Part shown: positions 15,180 to 23,867 of the stretch, one piece after another
Layout of the letters: every line of letters starts with the position of its first letter
How positions within the stretch are numbered: position 1 is the stretch's first letter
NCBI RefSeq assembly: GCF_002723455.1
Contig: NZ_PDUS01000025.1
Coordinates: 14,311 to 46,426 of the forward strand
Source of the DNA: Pseudoalteromonas sp. 3D05
GTDB taxonomy: Bacteria > Pseudomonadota > Gammaproteobacteria > Enterobacterales > Alteromonadaceae
Length of the DNA stretch: 32,116 nt
Direction of reading: 5' to 3'
Notes under the pieces: model-generated
Seen by the model: only the letters and a program-made list of their open reading frames with translations
What the model was told of the DNA's origin: nothing
The model's database searches: none
Position numbers and translations under genes: made by a program

Positions 15180-15715
15180 TAAAAGCCAGGATCCCAGTCT
15201 ACGGTAATTTCTCTCGCTTCGTGTTTAACTTCTTTAATAACTGAATCAGTTAAAAATGGAATTAAACGCTCAGCTTGGCCAAATGCATCTTTATTATTTG
15301 CTTTCACAACTAATACGTCATTTGAGCCTGTCTCCATCAGGTCATCAACAGTGCCTAAGTTATAACCTTTATCAGTTATAACCGACATGCCAATGAGATC
15401 TCGCCAATAGAATTCACCTTGCGGTAATTCTGGTAGCTGCGCTGAATCCACAGAGATTTCAACATTGGTATAAACCATTGCTTGGTCTCTGTCGTTTACT
15501 TGCGCAAACTTAGCGATAAAGCCTTTGTTGTGGCGACGCCAGTCGACCACTTCTAAGGATTGCCATTTACCTTGCTGCCCTATCAACCACGGGCTGAAAT
15601 CGAAGATCCCTTGGGGATCATCAGTAAATGAATGTACCTTAAGCCAGCCCTTTATACCATACGGGGCACCGAGCTTTCCTACGACAATTATTGATGAGGT
15701 GTTCTCTTGACTCAT
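15179..15715 (-). CDS. rimM: 16S rRNA processing protein RimM
   Basis: RimM assists maturation of the 30S subunit head and binds S19. The 178 residues show the N-terminal RimM barrel (VVGKLGAPYGIKGWLKVHSFTD, about 10-31) and the PRC-barrel C-terminal half beginning at GEFYWRDLIGM (about 101), ending EITVDWDPGF. ATG at 15715 lies 17 bp after rpsP. The gene overlaps the trmD start by one base. Confidence 0.97.
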   Translation of the reverse strand: MSQENTSSIIVVGKLGAPYGIKGWLKVHSFTDDPQGIFDFSPWLIGQQGKWQSLEVVDWRRHNKGFIAKFAQVNDRDQAMVYTNVEISVDSAQLPELPQGEFYWRDLIGMSVITDKGYNLGTVDDLMETGSNDVLVVKANNKDAFGQAERLIPFLTDSVIKEVKHEAREITVDWDPGF

Positions 15716-15732
15716 GGTTACACTTACGCCTA

Positions 15733-15981
15733 TTAAGCCGCTTTACGAGCGTCTTTAACTAACTTAGCTACACGATCTGAAAGACCTGCGCCTTGACCTA
15801 CCCAGTGATCAACACGAGATAAATCTAAACGAACTTTTTCTTCCTGACCTGAAGCAATTGGGTTAAAGAAACCTACTTTCTCGATGAAGCGACCGTCACG
15901 CGAGAAACGGCTATCCGCAACCACAATTTGATAGAAAGGGCGTTTTTTAGCGCCACCACGTTGCAAACGAATAGTTACCAT
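15733..15981 (-). CDS. rpsP: 30S ribosomal protein S16
   Basis: S16 is an early-binding 30S assembly protein. The 82-residue sequence is canonical (MVTIRLQRGGAKKRPFYQIV, then SRFSRDGRFIEKVGFFNP). ATG at 15981 follows GAGGA. It is the first gene of the rpsP-rimM-trmD-rplS operon. Confidence 0.98.
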   Translation of the reverse strand: MVTIRLQRGGAKKRPFYQIVVADSRFSRDGRFIEKVGFFNPIASGQEEKVRLDLSRVDHWVGQGAGLSDRVAKLVKDARKAA

Positions 15982-16024
15982 ACCGTCCTCTAAATAGATT
16001 GACTGTTTTCATTAATAAGATTTA

Positions 16025-16076
16025 CTCCCCAGTATGGGGAGCTGGGGAATTGTACGAGTTTTTAGCAACAATGCAA
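16025..16076 (-). promoter_or_regulatory. rpsP operon promoter and 5'-end hairpin
   Basis: On the minus strand, TTGCAT (16076-16071) and TACAAT (16054-16049) are spaced 16 bp and resemble a sigma-70 promoter. Transcription would start near 16042. The RNA would then begin almost at once with a perfect 7-bp hairpin, CTCCCCA/TGGGGAG (16025-16041), about 45 bp before the S16 start codon. The hairpin may stabilise the 5' end or mediate control; that is inference. Confidence 0.5.
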
Positions 16077-16173
16077 GTAAGAAGTGATCTAAAATCCCAG
16101 TTTAGTAGATTAAACACTGATCTGTGCGTCAAATAAGGTAGCGTAAGCAATTGAATGCATAAATTATCCACAA

Positions 16174-16198
16174 AAAAAGAGGCATTTCGCCTCTTTTT
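16174..16198 (-). terminator. Terminator of ffh
   Basis: Perfect 10-bp stem AAAAAGAGGC/GCCTCTTTTT with a five-base loop, T-rich on both strands, about 40 bp past the ffh stop codon. Confidence 0.8.
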
Positions 16199-16240
16199 AA
16201 AATTAATTTGACTATTTAATATGCAAAAGTCAGTGCTATA

Positions 16241-17620
16241 TTAAAATTTAGGTCCGCCGCCGCCCATCATACCCGGTGGCATCATGCCTTTCATTCCGCG
16301 CATCATTTTTTGCATGCCGCCTTTACCTTTCATCTTTTTCATCATTTTTTGCATTTGGGTAAACTGCTTTAGTAGTTTATTTATTTCTTGCACTTGCGTA
16401 CCAGAACCCGCTGCAATACGTTTTTTACGCGAACCTTTGATGATTTCTGGACGCGCACGCTCTTGCTTGGTCATTGAGCTGATGATTGCTTCCATTTGAA
16501 TAAAGGTTTTGTCACCCATTTGGCCTTTTACAGCGTCAGGTAAGTTTGACATACCCGGTAGCTTATCAAGCATCGACATCATGCCACCCATGTTTTTCAT
16601 CTGCTTTAATTGCTCTGCAAAATCATCCAAGGTGAAGCCGTTGCCCTTAAATACTTTTTCAGCAACCTTGGCTGCTTTTTCCTTATCGACTTTCATTTCG
16701 ACTTCTTCGATTAATGAAAGTACGTCACCCATACCTAATATACGCGACGCAATACGGTCAGGGTGGAAAGGTTCAAGTGCATCGGTGCGCTCACCCACAC
16801 CCATAAACTTAATTGGCTTACCGGTAATGTGACGAATAGATAAAGCAGCACCACCACGTGCATCACCATCTGTTTTGGTTAAGATCACACCTGTCAGCGG
16901 GAGTGCTTCATCAAATGCTTTAGCCGTATTAGCCGCATCTTGACCCGTCATCGCATCGACAACAAATAAAGTCTCGATTGGGTTAATCGCACTGTGTAGC
17001 GCTTTGATTTCATCCATCATGTCATTATCAACATGCAAACGACCCGCGGTATCGACTAATACCACATCAATGAATTTCTTCTTCGCGTGAGAAATTGCCG
17101 CATTGGCAATATCGACTGGTTTTTGAGAAATATCACTTGGGAAGAAATCTACATCAACTTCGCTCGCTAATGTTTCAAGCTGTTTAATCGCCGCAGGACG
17201 ATACACATCGGCACTCACTACCAGCACTGATTTCTTTTTGCGCTCTTTTAAAAACTTTGCAAGTTTACCAACACTGGTAGTTTTACCCGCACCTTGTAAG
17301 CCTGCCATCATTACAACCGCTGGGGGCTGCGCATTTAAACTTAATTCTTCATTTGCTTCACCCATGGCTTTTTCAAGTTCTTCGCGTACTATTTTTACGA
17401 AAACTTGGCCTGGGCTTAAGCTTTTGGTGACTTCAACACCAACAGCACGTTCTTTTACTTGTTTTACAAACTCACGAACAACAGGCAACGCAACGTCTGC
17501 TTCTAAAAAAGCCATGCGCACTTCACGCAGCGTATCTTTTATATTGTCTTCTGTTAGGCGTCCGCGGCCGCTAATATTTTTTAAGGTTTTACCTAATCGT
17601 TCTTGGAGATTCTCAAACAT
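16241..17620 (-). CDS. ffh: Signal recognition particle protein Ffh
   Basis: The SRP GTPase: it binds signal peptides of nascent membrane proteins and 4.5S RNA and delivers ribosomes to FtsY. The N domain (about 1-90) is followed by the G domain with GLQGAGKTT (107-115), DTAGR (about 189-193) and TKTDGDARGG. The methionine-rich M domain ends in repeated MM/KM blocks and a GGGGPKF tail. I take the start at ATG 17620 (MFENLQERLGKTL, 459 residues), the family N-terminus; the reading frame extends seven codons further (MFYRTLY). It is divergent from ypjD, as in E. coli. Confidence 0.97.
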   Translation of the reverse strand: MFENLQERLGKTLKNISGRGRLTEDNIKDTLREVRMAFLEADVALPVVREFVKQVKERAVGVEVTKSLSPGQVFVKIVREELEKAMGEANEELSLNAQPPAVVMMAGLQGAGKTTSVGKLAKFLKERKKKSVLVVSADVYRPAAIKQLETLASEVDVDFFPSDISQKPVDIANAAISHAKKKFIDVVLVDTAGRLHVDNDMMDEIKALHSAINPIETLFVVDAMTGQDAANTAKAFDEALPLTGVILTKTDGDARGGAALSIRHITGKPIKFMGVGERTDALEPFHPDRIASRILGMGDVLSLIEEVEMKVDKEKAAKVAEKVFKGNGFTLDDFAEQLKQMKNMGGMMSMLDKLPGMSNLPDAVKGQMGDKTFIQMEAIISSMTKQERARPEIIKGSRKKRIAAGSGTQVQEINKLLKQFTQMQKMMKKMKGKGGMQKMMRGMKGMMPPGMMGGGGPKF

Positions 17621-17858
17621 ATAAAGGGTCCGATAAAACATGATACCGATAGCATTTGAATCATTCAGCCCAAATTCTGAGCCAAAATTTATACTTATCA
17701 GTATTAATTTAAATTTTAATTAAAAACAGTATACCGTAAATCTAGGCGCACAATACAGTATTCAAGTATGCAGTTTGAGTTTCTTTTTACAAAGCCTAGG
17801 TTTTTTCCTTACTATAAAATACAATGGGGCTAACTTAACAAGGATTATTTGACTCAAA

Positions 17859-18683
17859 TTGAGTGGCCAAAGCACTATGCTGATTATTAGTTTAACTATT
17901 ATTGCCAGTTTATTTTACGTATTAGCGACTTCGCATGTGTTGTCTCGTTTGTTCCATCAACAAGGTCCAAGCCAAAAACTCACTATCGTACTGAGTACAG
18001 TTGCAATATTAGCCCATATGTTATTGTTAGTTAATTCAGTATTTCGGGCTGATGGTCAAGACCTCAGTATTGTAAATGTTGCATTGCTGACGTGCTGGGT
18101 CATTGTTGTGTCGGTTACAACTGTGTCGCTTAAATTCCCCGCTACACTTTTACTGCCTGTTGTATATGGCTTTGCCGCTATTTTAACGTTTTCTAGCTTA
18201 TTTATTCCGCACCATATTTTGTTGCAAAGCATTGATGTAGACATTGCCCTAGTTACGCATATCTCGTTGTCATTGCTTGCTTACTGCGTTCTGATAATCG
18301 CCACTTTATATGGCGTCCAATTTTACTTTATTGATAAACGATTAAAACGCAAAGATCTTGCTATTGTCCATAGCCATTTACCTCCTTTGATGGTGGTTGA
18401 ACGCCAGCTTTATCATCTACTTACGCTTGGAACTAGTTTACTGACAGCCGCCTTGCTATCTGGCTTTGTATTTTTAGATGGTATGTTTGATAGTGAATTT
18501 ATTCATAAGACTATTTTATCATTAGTTGCATGGGCCATATTTGCTATTGTGACTGTAGGGCATATAGTTAAAGGCTGGCGTGGCAAACCAATTGTATTGG
18601 CAATAATGGTCGCGGCATTTACCTTAACGCTCGCCTATTTTGGTAGCCGTTTTATACAAGAAGTTATTCTGAATAAGTTTTAA
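17859..18683 (+). CDS. ypjD: YpjD-family inner membrane protein (CcsA-like)
   Basis: A 274-residue polytopic membrane protein with about eight hydrophobic segments, related to the cytochrome c assembly (CcsA/CcmC) superfamily. It keeps histidines typical of this group (H134 in LVTHISLSLLAYC, H216, and H235 in GHIVKGWRG), but I see no WWD haem-handling motif, so a direct cytochrome role is not established. The open frame starts at TTG 17859 with AAGGA rather far (about 15 bp) upstream; ATG at 17877 (residue 7), preceded by GAGTGG, may be the true start. The order ffh-ypjD-corB, with ffh divergent, matches E. coli. Confidence 0.82.
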   Translation: MSGQSTMLIISLTIIASLFYVLATSHVLSRLFHQQGPSQKLTIVLSTVAILAHMLLLVNSVFRADGQDLSIVNVALLTCWVIVVSVTTVSLKFPATLLLPVVYGFAAILTFSSLFIPHHILLQSIDVDIALVTHISLSLLAYCVLIIATLYGVQFYFIDKRLKRKDLAIVHSHLPPLMVVERQLYHLLTLGTSLLTAALLSGFVFLDGMFDSEFIHKTILSLVAWAIFAIVTVGHIVKGWRGKPIVLAIMVAAFTLTLAYFGSRFIQEVILNKF

Positions 18684-18744
18684 CTTGACTCAGGCTGCTC
18701 ACTACCGCTTAATACGCATTGATTTATAATAAAAGGATCCTTCT

Positions 18745-20013
18745 TTGGACAGCATATCGACGAGTGTTTTATTTATAATACTCGGTATTCTAATTTTATG
18801 TTCTGCATACTTTTCTGGCTCTGAAACGGGCATCATGTCAATAAACAGAATTCGTCTGCGCCACCTCGCTAAAGAAAACCATCGCGCTGCCAAACGCGTT
18901 AATAAGCTCTTGAGCCGTCCTGACAGACTCATCGGCTTGATCCTAATTGGTAATAACCTGGTTAATATTGCTGCCGCTCAGGTTGCAACTATCATTGGTA
19001 TCCGTTTGTACGGTGATTTAGGTATCGCTATTGCTACAGGCGTACTCACCCTTGTCGTACTTATTTTTGCCGAAGTGACGCCTAAAACCCTTGCCGCCCT
19101 ATACCCTGAAAAAGTTGCTTTTCCAAGTTCGGTGGTATTAAAAGGGTTACTTAAAATTTTGTTCCCGTTTGTTGTCATAGTTAACTGGATGACCAACGGT
19201 ATGTTACGTTTATTTGGTATTAGTGCTGCACAAATAGATGAGCACAGCATGAGTAAAGAAGAACTAAAATCTGTGCTGAATGAATCGGGTGCGTTGATCC
19301 CCGCTCGCCACCAAAGTATGTTGACTTCCATTTTAGATTTAGAACAAGTCACTGTTGAAGATATTATGATTCCGCGCAACGAAATAGTCGCGATTGATAT
19401 CAACGATGACTGGAAACTAATAAGCAAGCAACTTACCCATGCTCAGCATACGCGTGTTCTCCTTTATCGCGACCAAATAGATGACGCTGTCGGCTTTATA
19501 CATTCACGTGATGCATTACGCCTATTAACCAAAGAACAATTCGACAAGCCATCACTGTTACGTGCAGTGCGTGAGATATATTTTATCCCTGAAGGCACAT
19601 CGCTTAATACTCAATTGTTTAAGTTCCAGCAATCAAAAGAACGTATTGGCTTAGTTGTTGATGAGTATGGCGATATACAAGGTTTAGTCACACTTGAAGA
19701 TATTCTTGAAGAAGTTGTTGGTGACTTTACAACAACCCAAACACGCACGCCAAGTGAAGAAGTCATGCCTCAGGAAGATGGCTCATTTTTAGTTGACGGT
19801 GGTGCCAATGTGCGCGATCTAAATAAAGAAATGGAATGGGAATTTCCTTTAGATGGCCCTAAAACACTCAGCGGTTTAATAATTGAATACCTAGAAGATA
19901 TTCCTGATGCTAACCTAAGCTTACGTATTTCTGGCTACCCTATTGAAGTGGTTGAAGTAAAAGAAAACATGATCAAGCTAGTACGTATTCAAACAAACAA
20001 GCGAAAAACCTAA
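18745..20013 (+). CDS. corB: CorB-type CNNM/CBS-domain transporter
   Basis: A 422-residue HlyC/CorC-family membrane protein, linked to Mg2+/Co2+ efflux or homeostasis. The DUF21/CNNM domain with the conserved AYFSGSETG motif (21-29) and IFAEVTPKTLAALYPEK spans about 1-190; a CBS pair covers about 205-335 with the typical VVDEYGDIQGLVTLEDILEEVVGDF; the C-terminal CorC_HlyC domain runs about 345-415. The sequence follows E. coli CorB (YfjD) closely from the first residues. The start is TTG at 18745 with a good AAGGA 8 bp upstream. It lies 61 bp after ypjD, probably in one transcript. Confidence 0.9.
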   Translation: MDSISTSVLFIILGILILCSAYFSGSETGIMSINRIRLRHLAKENHRAAKRVNKLLSRPDRLIGLILIGNNLVNIAAAQVATIIGIRLYGDLGIAIATGVLTLVVLIFAEVTPKTLAALYPEKVAFPSSVVLKGLLKILFPFVVIVNWMTNGMLRLFGISAAQIDEHSMSKEELKSVLNESGALIPARHQSMLTSILDLEQVTVEDIMIPRNEIVAIDINDDWKLISKQLTHAQHTRVLLYRDQIDDAVGFIHSRDALRLLTKEQFDKPSLLRAVREIYFIPEGTSLNTQLFKFQQSKERIGLVVDEYGDIQGLVTLEDILEEVVGDFTTTQTRTPSEEVMPQEDGSFLVDGGANVRDLNKEMEWEFPLDGPKTLSGLIIEYLEDIPDANLSLRISGYPIEVVEVKENMIKLVRIQTNKRKT

Positions 20014-20022
20014 ACAACCTCC

Positions 20023-20048
20023 GTGAGCAGCACTCGCTGCTCACTTTT
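20023..20048 (+). terminator. Terminator downstream of corB
   Basis: Perfect 8-bp stem GTGAGCAG/CTGCTCAC with loop CACTCG, followed by TTTT, 9 bp past the corB stop codon. Confidence 0.75.
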
Positions 20049-20145
20049 ATACTTACATTTCTGAATTTTCTGCTGTTATTTACCCTTTAAGTTATCAATA
20101 CTAAGCTATCATTTAAACGCTAATGCATACTTAACGGAGAGTACA

Positions 20146-20982
20146 ATGGAAGATATTTCGATTGAAAGGATCTACACCCAAGCCATAGAGATGATAATGC
20201 TTTATGGGCCTAAGTTTCTTCTGGCTATATTTGTCTTAATAATAGGTTGGTGGTTTATTGGCCGAGTTTCAACTATGACCGAAACCTCAATGAATCGTGT
20301 AAAATTGGAAGCCGGACTAACCCACTTTTTAGTGTCATTTATTTCCGTTATTTTAAAGGTGCTGTTATTGATCTCGGTAGCATCAATGATAGGCATAGAA
20401 ACCACATCATTTATTGCCATGCTGGGTGCCGCAGGGTTAGCTATTGGTATGGCTTTGCAAGGCAGCCTTGCTAACTTTGCAGGTGGTGTGCTTATTCTAT
20501 TCTTTAAACCGTTTAAAGTAGGCGACGTCATTGAGGCACAGGGCTACATGGGTAAAGTCACTGAAATCCAAATATTCGTCACGGTACTGCTTACATACGA
20601 TAATGAGAAGATTATTATTCCAAATGGTACGCTTTCTAACGGCTGTGTTAAAAATAAGTTTTCAGAGCCAACACGACGCATCGACATAGAATTTGGTATT
20701 AGCTATGAGGATGACGTACTTAGGGCAAGAGAAGTATTAATGGGCGTGTTAAATGAGTACGAGCTTGTGCTACAAGACGATGCAAAAAAACCCGTGGTAC
20801 ATGTTAGCCAACACGGTGATAGTCACATAGGAATGCTTGTTTGGGCATGGGTTGACTCTGAAAACTATTGGCCTGTTTATTTTGGTTTATTCGAACGTGT
20901 TAAAATTGCGTTTGATAAAGAAAATATCACAATTCCTTTCCCGCAACGCGATGTTCATATACATCAATTTCCTGGTAAATAA
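20146..20982 (+). CDS. mscS: Small-conductance mechanosensitive channel MscS
   Basis: A 278-residue MscS (E. coli 286) that opens under membrane tension to release solutes on osmotic downshock. Three transmembrane segments are visible at about 21-43, 60-83 and 88-121. The third is the pore helix with the Gly/Ala pattern AMLGAAGLAIGMALQGSLANFAGG. The beta domain follows (FKPFKVGDVIEAQGYMGKV, then IIIPNGTLSNG), and the C-terminus carries the IPFPQRDVHI motif. ATG at 20146 follows GGAGAG. It stands alone between two terminators. Confidence 0.95.
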   Translation: MEDISIERIYTQAIEMIMLYGPKFLLAIFVLIIGWWFIGRVSTMTETSMNRVKLEAGLTHFLVSFISVILKVLLLISVASMIGIETTSFIAMLGAAGLAIGMALQGSLANFAGGVLILFFKPFKVGDVIEAQGYMGKVTEIQIFVTVLLTYDNEKIIIPNGTLSNGCVKNKFSEPTRRIDIEFGISYEDDVLRAREVLMGVLNEYELVLQDDAKKPVVHVSQHGDSHIGMLVWAWVDSENYWPVYFGLFERVKIAFDKENITIPFPQRDVHIHQFPGK

Positions 20983-21002
20983 AACGATATCAGGTAGCAC
21001 AA

Positions 21003-21030
21003 AAAAACCACCCATCTGAGGGTGGTTTTT
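21003..21030. terminator. Bidirectional terminator between mscS and aroC
   Basis: Perfect 11-bp stem AAAAACCACCC/GGGTGGTTTTT with loop ATCTGA. It serves mscS on the plus strand and aroC (stop at 21046) on the minus strand. Confidence 0.85.
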
Positions 21031-21045
21031 ACATATTAATGCTTA

Positions 21046-22143
21046 TTAAACAGCGCCGTTAATAGGCCCATGTTCATGTTTAACATGTGGGTTTTGGCCA
21101 CGTTGGCGCAGTAAGTGATCCATTAGCGTGATGGCCATCATAGCTTCTGCAATCGGAATTGCCCGAATACCAACACAAGGGTCGTGACGACCTTTTGTGA
21201 TCATCTCAACAGCTTCGTTTTCAGTATTAATACTGTTGCCAGGTATCGTAATACTTGAGGTTGGTTTAAGTGCTATTGAAGCAATAATGTCTTGCCCAGT
21301 AGATATACCCGCCAATACACCACCTGCGTGGTTTGACGTGAAACCCTCAGGTGTTAGTTCATCACGGTGCTCTGACCCTTTTTGCTCAACCACATCAAAG
21401 CCATCACCAATCTCAACCCCCTTAACAGCATTGATGCTCATGAGTGAGTGTGCAAGCTCTGCATCTAGCCTATCAAAAACCGGCTCGCCTAAGCCTACAG
21501 GTACGTTTTTAGCGACTACCTTGACTTTAGCGCCTACTGAATCACCTTGTTTTTTAAGGTCACGCATATACTCGTCTAATGCTTCAATTTTACTGACGTC
21601 TGGAAAGAAAAACAGGTTGTTTTCTACTTCATCCCAATCATAGTTCTCAGCTTTAATTGGACCAAGCTGACTTAGGCATGCGCGTACTTCAATACCGTGA
21701 AATTGCTTTAGGTATTTTTTGGCAATACTGCCAGCAGCAACACGAATTGCAGTTTCACGTGCCGATGAACGGCCACCACCGCGATAATCGCGTAAACCAT
21801 ATTTGTGCCAATAAGTGTAATCACCGTGACCAGGGCGAAAAACGTCTTTAATTTTACCGTAATCTTTTGAGCGCTGATCGGTGTTTTCAATCAGTAAACC
21901 AATGCTAGTACCTGTGGTTTTACCTTCAAATACACCTGATAGAATCTTAATTTGATCATCTTCTCGGCGCTGCGTGGTATAACGACTTTGCCCCGGTTTA
22001 CGACGATCTAAATCTATTTGTAAATCGGCCTCTGTGATTTCAAGACCTGCGGGTGTACCGTCCACAACGCCGCCTAACGCAACGCCATGGCTTTCACCAA
22101 AGGTGGACACTTTAAACAGTTGTCCTATGCTATTACCTGCCAT
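21046..22143 (-). CDS. aroC: Chorismate synthase
   Basis: AroC forms chorismate from 5-enolpyruvylshikimate-3-phosphate using reduced FMN. This is the last shared step before the PheA and TyrA branches. The 365 residues (E. coli 361) carry the family signatures GESHG (16-20), a GHGDYTYWHKYG block (about 104-115), YRGGGRSSARETA (about 119-131) and a C-terminal GRHDPCVGIRAIPIAEAM. ATG at 22143. It is second in a prmB-aroC pair, an arrangement shared with E. coli. Confidence 0.97.
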   Translation of the reverse strand: MAGNSIGQLFKVSTFGESHGVALGGVVDGTPAGLEITEADLQIDLDRRKPGQSRYTTQRREDDQIKILSGVFEGKTTGTSIGLLIENTDQRSKDYGKIKDVFRPGHGDYTYWHKYGLRDYRGGGRSSARETAIRVAAGSIAKKYLKQFHGIEVRACLSQLGPIKAENYDWDEVENNLFFFPDVSKIEALDEYMRDLKKQGDSVGAKVKVVAKNVPVGLGEPVFDRLDAELAHSLMSINAVKGVEIGDGFDVVEQKGSEHRDELTPEGFTSNHAGGVLAGISTGQDIIASIALKPTSSITIPGNSINTENEAVEMITKGRHDPCVGIRAIPIAEAMMAITLMDHLLRQRGQNPHVKHEHGPINGAV

Positions 22144-22175
22144 TAACTTTCCTCATTCCTAATGACTACTGAGTA

Positions 22176-22192
22176 CCGAGCCTAAGGCTCGG
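22176..22192 (-). other. Hairpin between prmB and aroC
   Basis: Perfect 7-bp stem CCGAGCC/GGCTCGG with a three-base loop in the 66-bp gap. On the minus strand it lacks a U-run (TACTCAG follows), so it is more likely a processing or mRNA-stability hairpin than a terminator. Confidence 0.45.
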
Positions 22193-22209
22193 CTTTAAAT
22201 TTTGCCTGT

Positions 22210-23145
22210 TCAGTCAACAAAGTAATCAACCAATTGTTTTTTGCTGATCACAAACACACCTAGGCCGCCTTGTTCAAACTCAATCCATTCAAACGGCGCG
22301 CCTGGGTAAAGTGCATCCATGTGTACCATAGAGTTACCTACTTCGACAAATAACAAACCGTTATCAGTTAGATGTTCAGCTGCTTCACTTAAAATTGTAC
22401 GAGTAACGTCTAAACCATCATGGCCTGATGCAAGGCCAAGTTCTGGCTCATGATGAAATTCACGTGGTAAGTCAGCCATATCCTCTGCATCAACATACGG
22501 TGGGTTTGCAACGATAAGGTCATATTTTTGACCTGGCACACCACTGAATACATCAGATTGGATTGGTAGAACCCGATCGCTTAGTTGGTAATCGGTAATA
22601 TTAATATCAGCCACTTCAAGTGCTTCATACGAAATATCAACCGCATCAACTTGCGCAGTTTCAAACGCTTGCGCCAGTGCAATTGCAATACAACCAGAGC
22701 CGGTACATAAATCTAAGATTCGGCCTACTGATTCTGGCTGCTCTAACCATGGCGTAAAACGATTATTAATTAGTTCTGCAAATGGCGAACGAGGAATTAA
22801 TACACGCTCATCTACATAAAATGGCAAGTTAGCAAACCAGGCTATATTGGTTAAATAAGGAACGGGTGTGAAATCGTTAATTCGCTCTGAGATTAATCCT
22901 GCCAACCGATTTTTTTCGGTGCTGGTTAACCTTGCATGCATTAACTCTTTTGGTGCATCGATAGGTAAACTAAGTGCAGGAAGTAATAAGCTAACCGCTT
23001 CATCCCATGCGTTATCAGTCCCGTGACCAAAGAAAATACCACTGCTGGCAAACTGGCTTGTTGTCCAACGTAACCAATCATGCAATGTTGAAAGTTCTGC
23101 AACAGCTTCATCTAAGGTTGCTTCTTCTATTAGTAATTCGCTCAT
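22210..23145 (-). CDS. prmB: Ribosomal protein L3 N5-glutamine methyltransferase
   Basis: PrmB methylates a glutamine of ribosomal protein L3. The 311 residues (E. coli 310) show the SAM-binding motif ILDLCTGSGCIAIALA (about 143-158) and the NPPY catalytic motif (214-217) in VANPPYVDAEDM. The N-terminal helical part and the YVDERVLIPRSPFAELI block are typical of the HemK/PrmB group. Absence of prfA beside it, and the E. coli-like smrB/prmB-aroC context, favour PrmB over PrmC. ATG at 23145. Confidence 0.93.
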   Translation of the reverse strand: MSELLIEEATLDEAVAELSTLHDWLRWTTSQFASSGIFFGHGTDNAWDEAVSLLLPALSLPIDAPKELMHARLTSTEKNRLAGLISERINDFTPVPYLTNIAWFANLPFYVDERVLIPRSPFAELINNRFTPWLEQPESVGRILDLCTGSGCIAIALAQAFETAQVDAVDISYEALEVADINITDYQLSDRVLPIQSDVFSGVPGQKYDLIVANPPYVDAEDMADLPREFHHEPELGLASGHDGLDVTRTILSEAAEHLTDNGLLFVEVGNSMVHMDALYPGAPFEWIEFEQGGLGVFVISKKQLVDYFVD

Positions 23146-23271
23146 GTGTGTTATCTGCCTGCTTATACTTTCAAAATATTAACTCAATCGAGGCACAATT
23201 AAGGCCCCATGATTGCCCTATTGTAACGCTATTTACTCGATTTTTAGCATTTTTTTGTTTAGACTGCGGCA

Positions 23272-23829
23272 ATGAAAAAAGATCCTCACTCAAACAGCCC
23301 AATCAGCACTGACGATATAGACTTATTTCGTCAAAGCATTTCTGGTGCGCGTATTTTTAAACAAGACACACACCGCTTTGCTAATAAGCCTAAAGTGTCA
23401 CAAGCGAAGCAGTTTGCCCAGCAAAAAAAGCAACAACAGTCAGAATTTTTCTTCTCAGACGAATATGTTCCAGATATAGACACGAACGGTACGGTAAATT
23501 ATGTGCAAGATGGCCAAGACCGTTTCTTGGCAAAGCAGCTACGCCGTGGCGACTTTATACCTGACTTAACGTTGGATCTACACGGTTTAAATAAAGAAAT
23601 TGCCAAAGACGAGTTAGCAGGCTTAATCCATGAGTGCAAAAAAAAGCATTATTACTGCGCTTGTGTGGTGCATGGCATTGGTGGGCATATACTTAGACAT
23701 AAAGTACCGCAATATTTAGTTCAGCACCCTGATGTTATTGCAATGCACCAAGCACCGCTTGAATACGGTGGTAAAGGCGCGGTATTAATCCTGATTAATC
23801 TACCACAAAGCGATGAGTTTAGGCGTTAA
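23272..23829 (+). CDS. smrB: SmrB, ribosome-collision endonuclease
   Basis: A 185-residue Smr-domain protein that cleaves mRNA between collided ribosomes, allowing rescue. The N-terminal half (1-95) is charged and probably extended, with a Gln/Lys-rich stretch at about 44-57. The Smr domain holds the DLH motif (102-104, LDLHGLNKEIAKDEL) and VVHGIGGHILRHKVPQYL (about 132-149), with the conserved HQAPLEYGGKGAVLILI end. ATG at 23272 has no clear Shine-Dalgarno. It is divergent from prmB, as in E. coli. Confidence 0.92.
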   Translation: MKKDPHSNSPISTDDIDLFRQSISGARIFKQDTHRFANKPKVSQAKQFAQQKKQQQSEFFFSDEYVPDIDTNGTVNYVQDGQDRFLAKQLRRGDFIPDLTLDLHGLNKEIAKDELAGLIHECKKKHYYCACVVHGIGGHILRHKVPQYLVQHPDVIAMHQAPLEYGGKGAVLILINLPQSDEFRR

Positions 23830-23867
23830 CTCCTTAGCGAAAATTTGCTGTTAAAGGCCAAAATAAA

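Noticed and set aside
18685..18730. TTGACT and an exact TATAAT before corB as a promoter
   Set aside because: The two hexamers are 34 bp apart and no acceptable -35 sits 16-18 bp before TATAAT, so a separate corB promoter is not supported.
18978..19427. 149-codon antisense frame inside corB
   Set aside because: corB is intact and conserved here; the antisense frame is Ile/Ser/Thr-rich noise.
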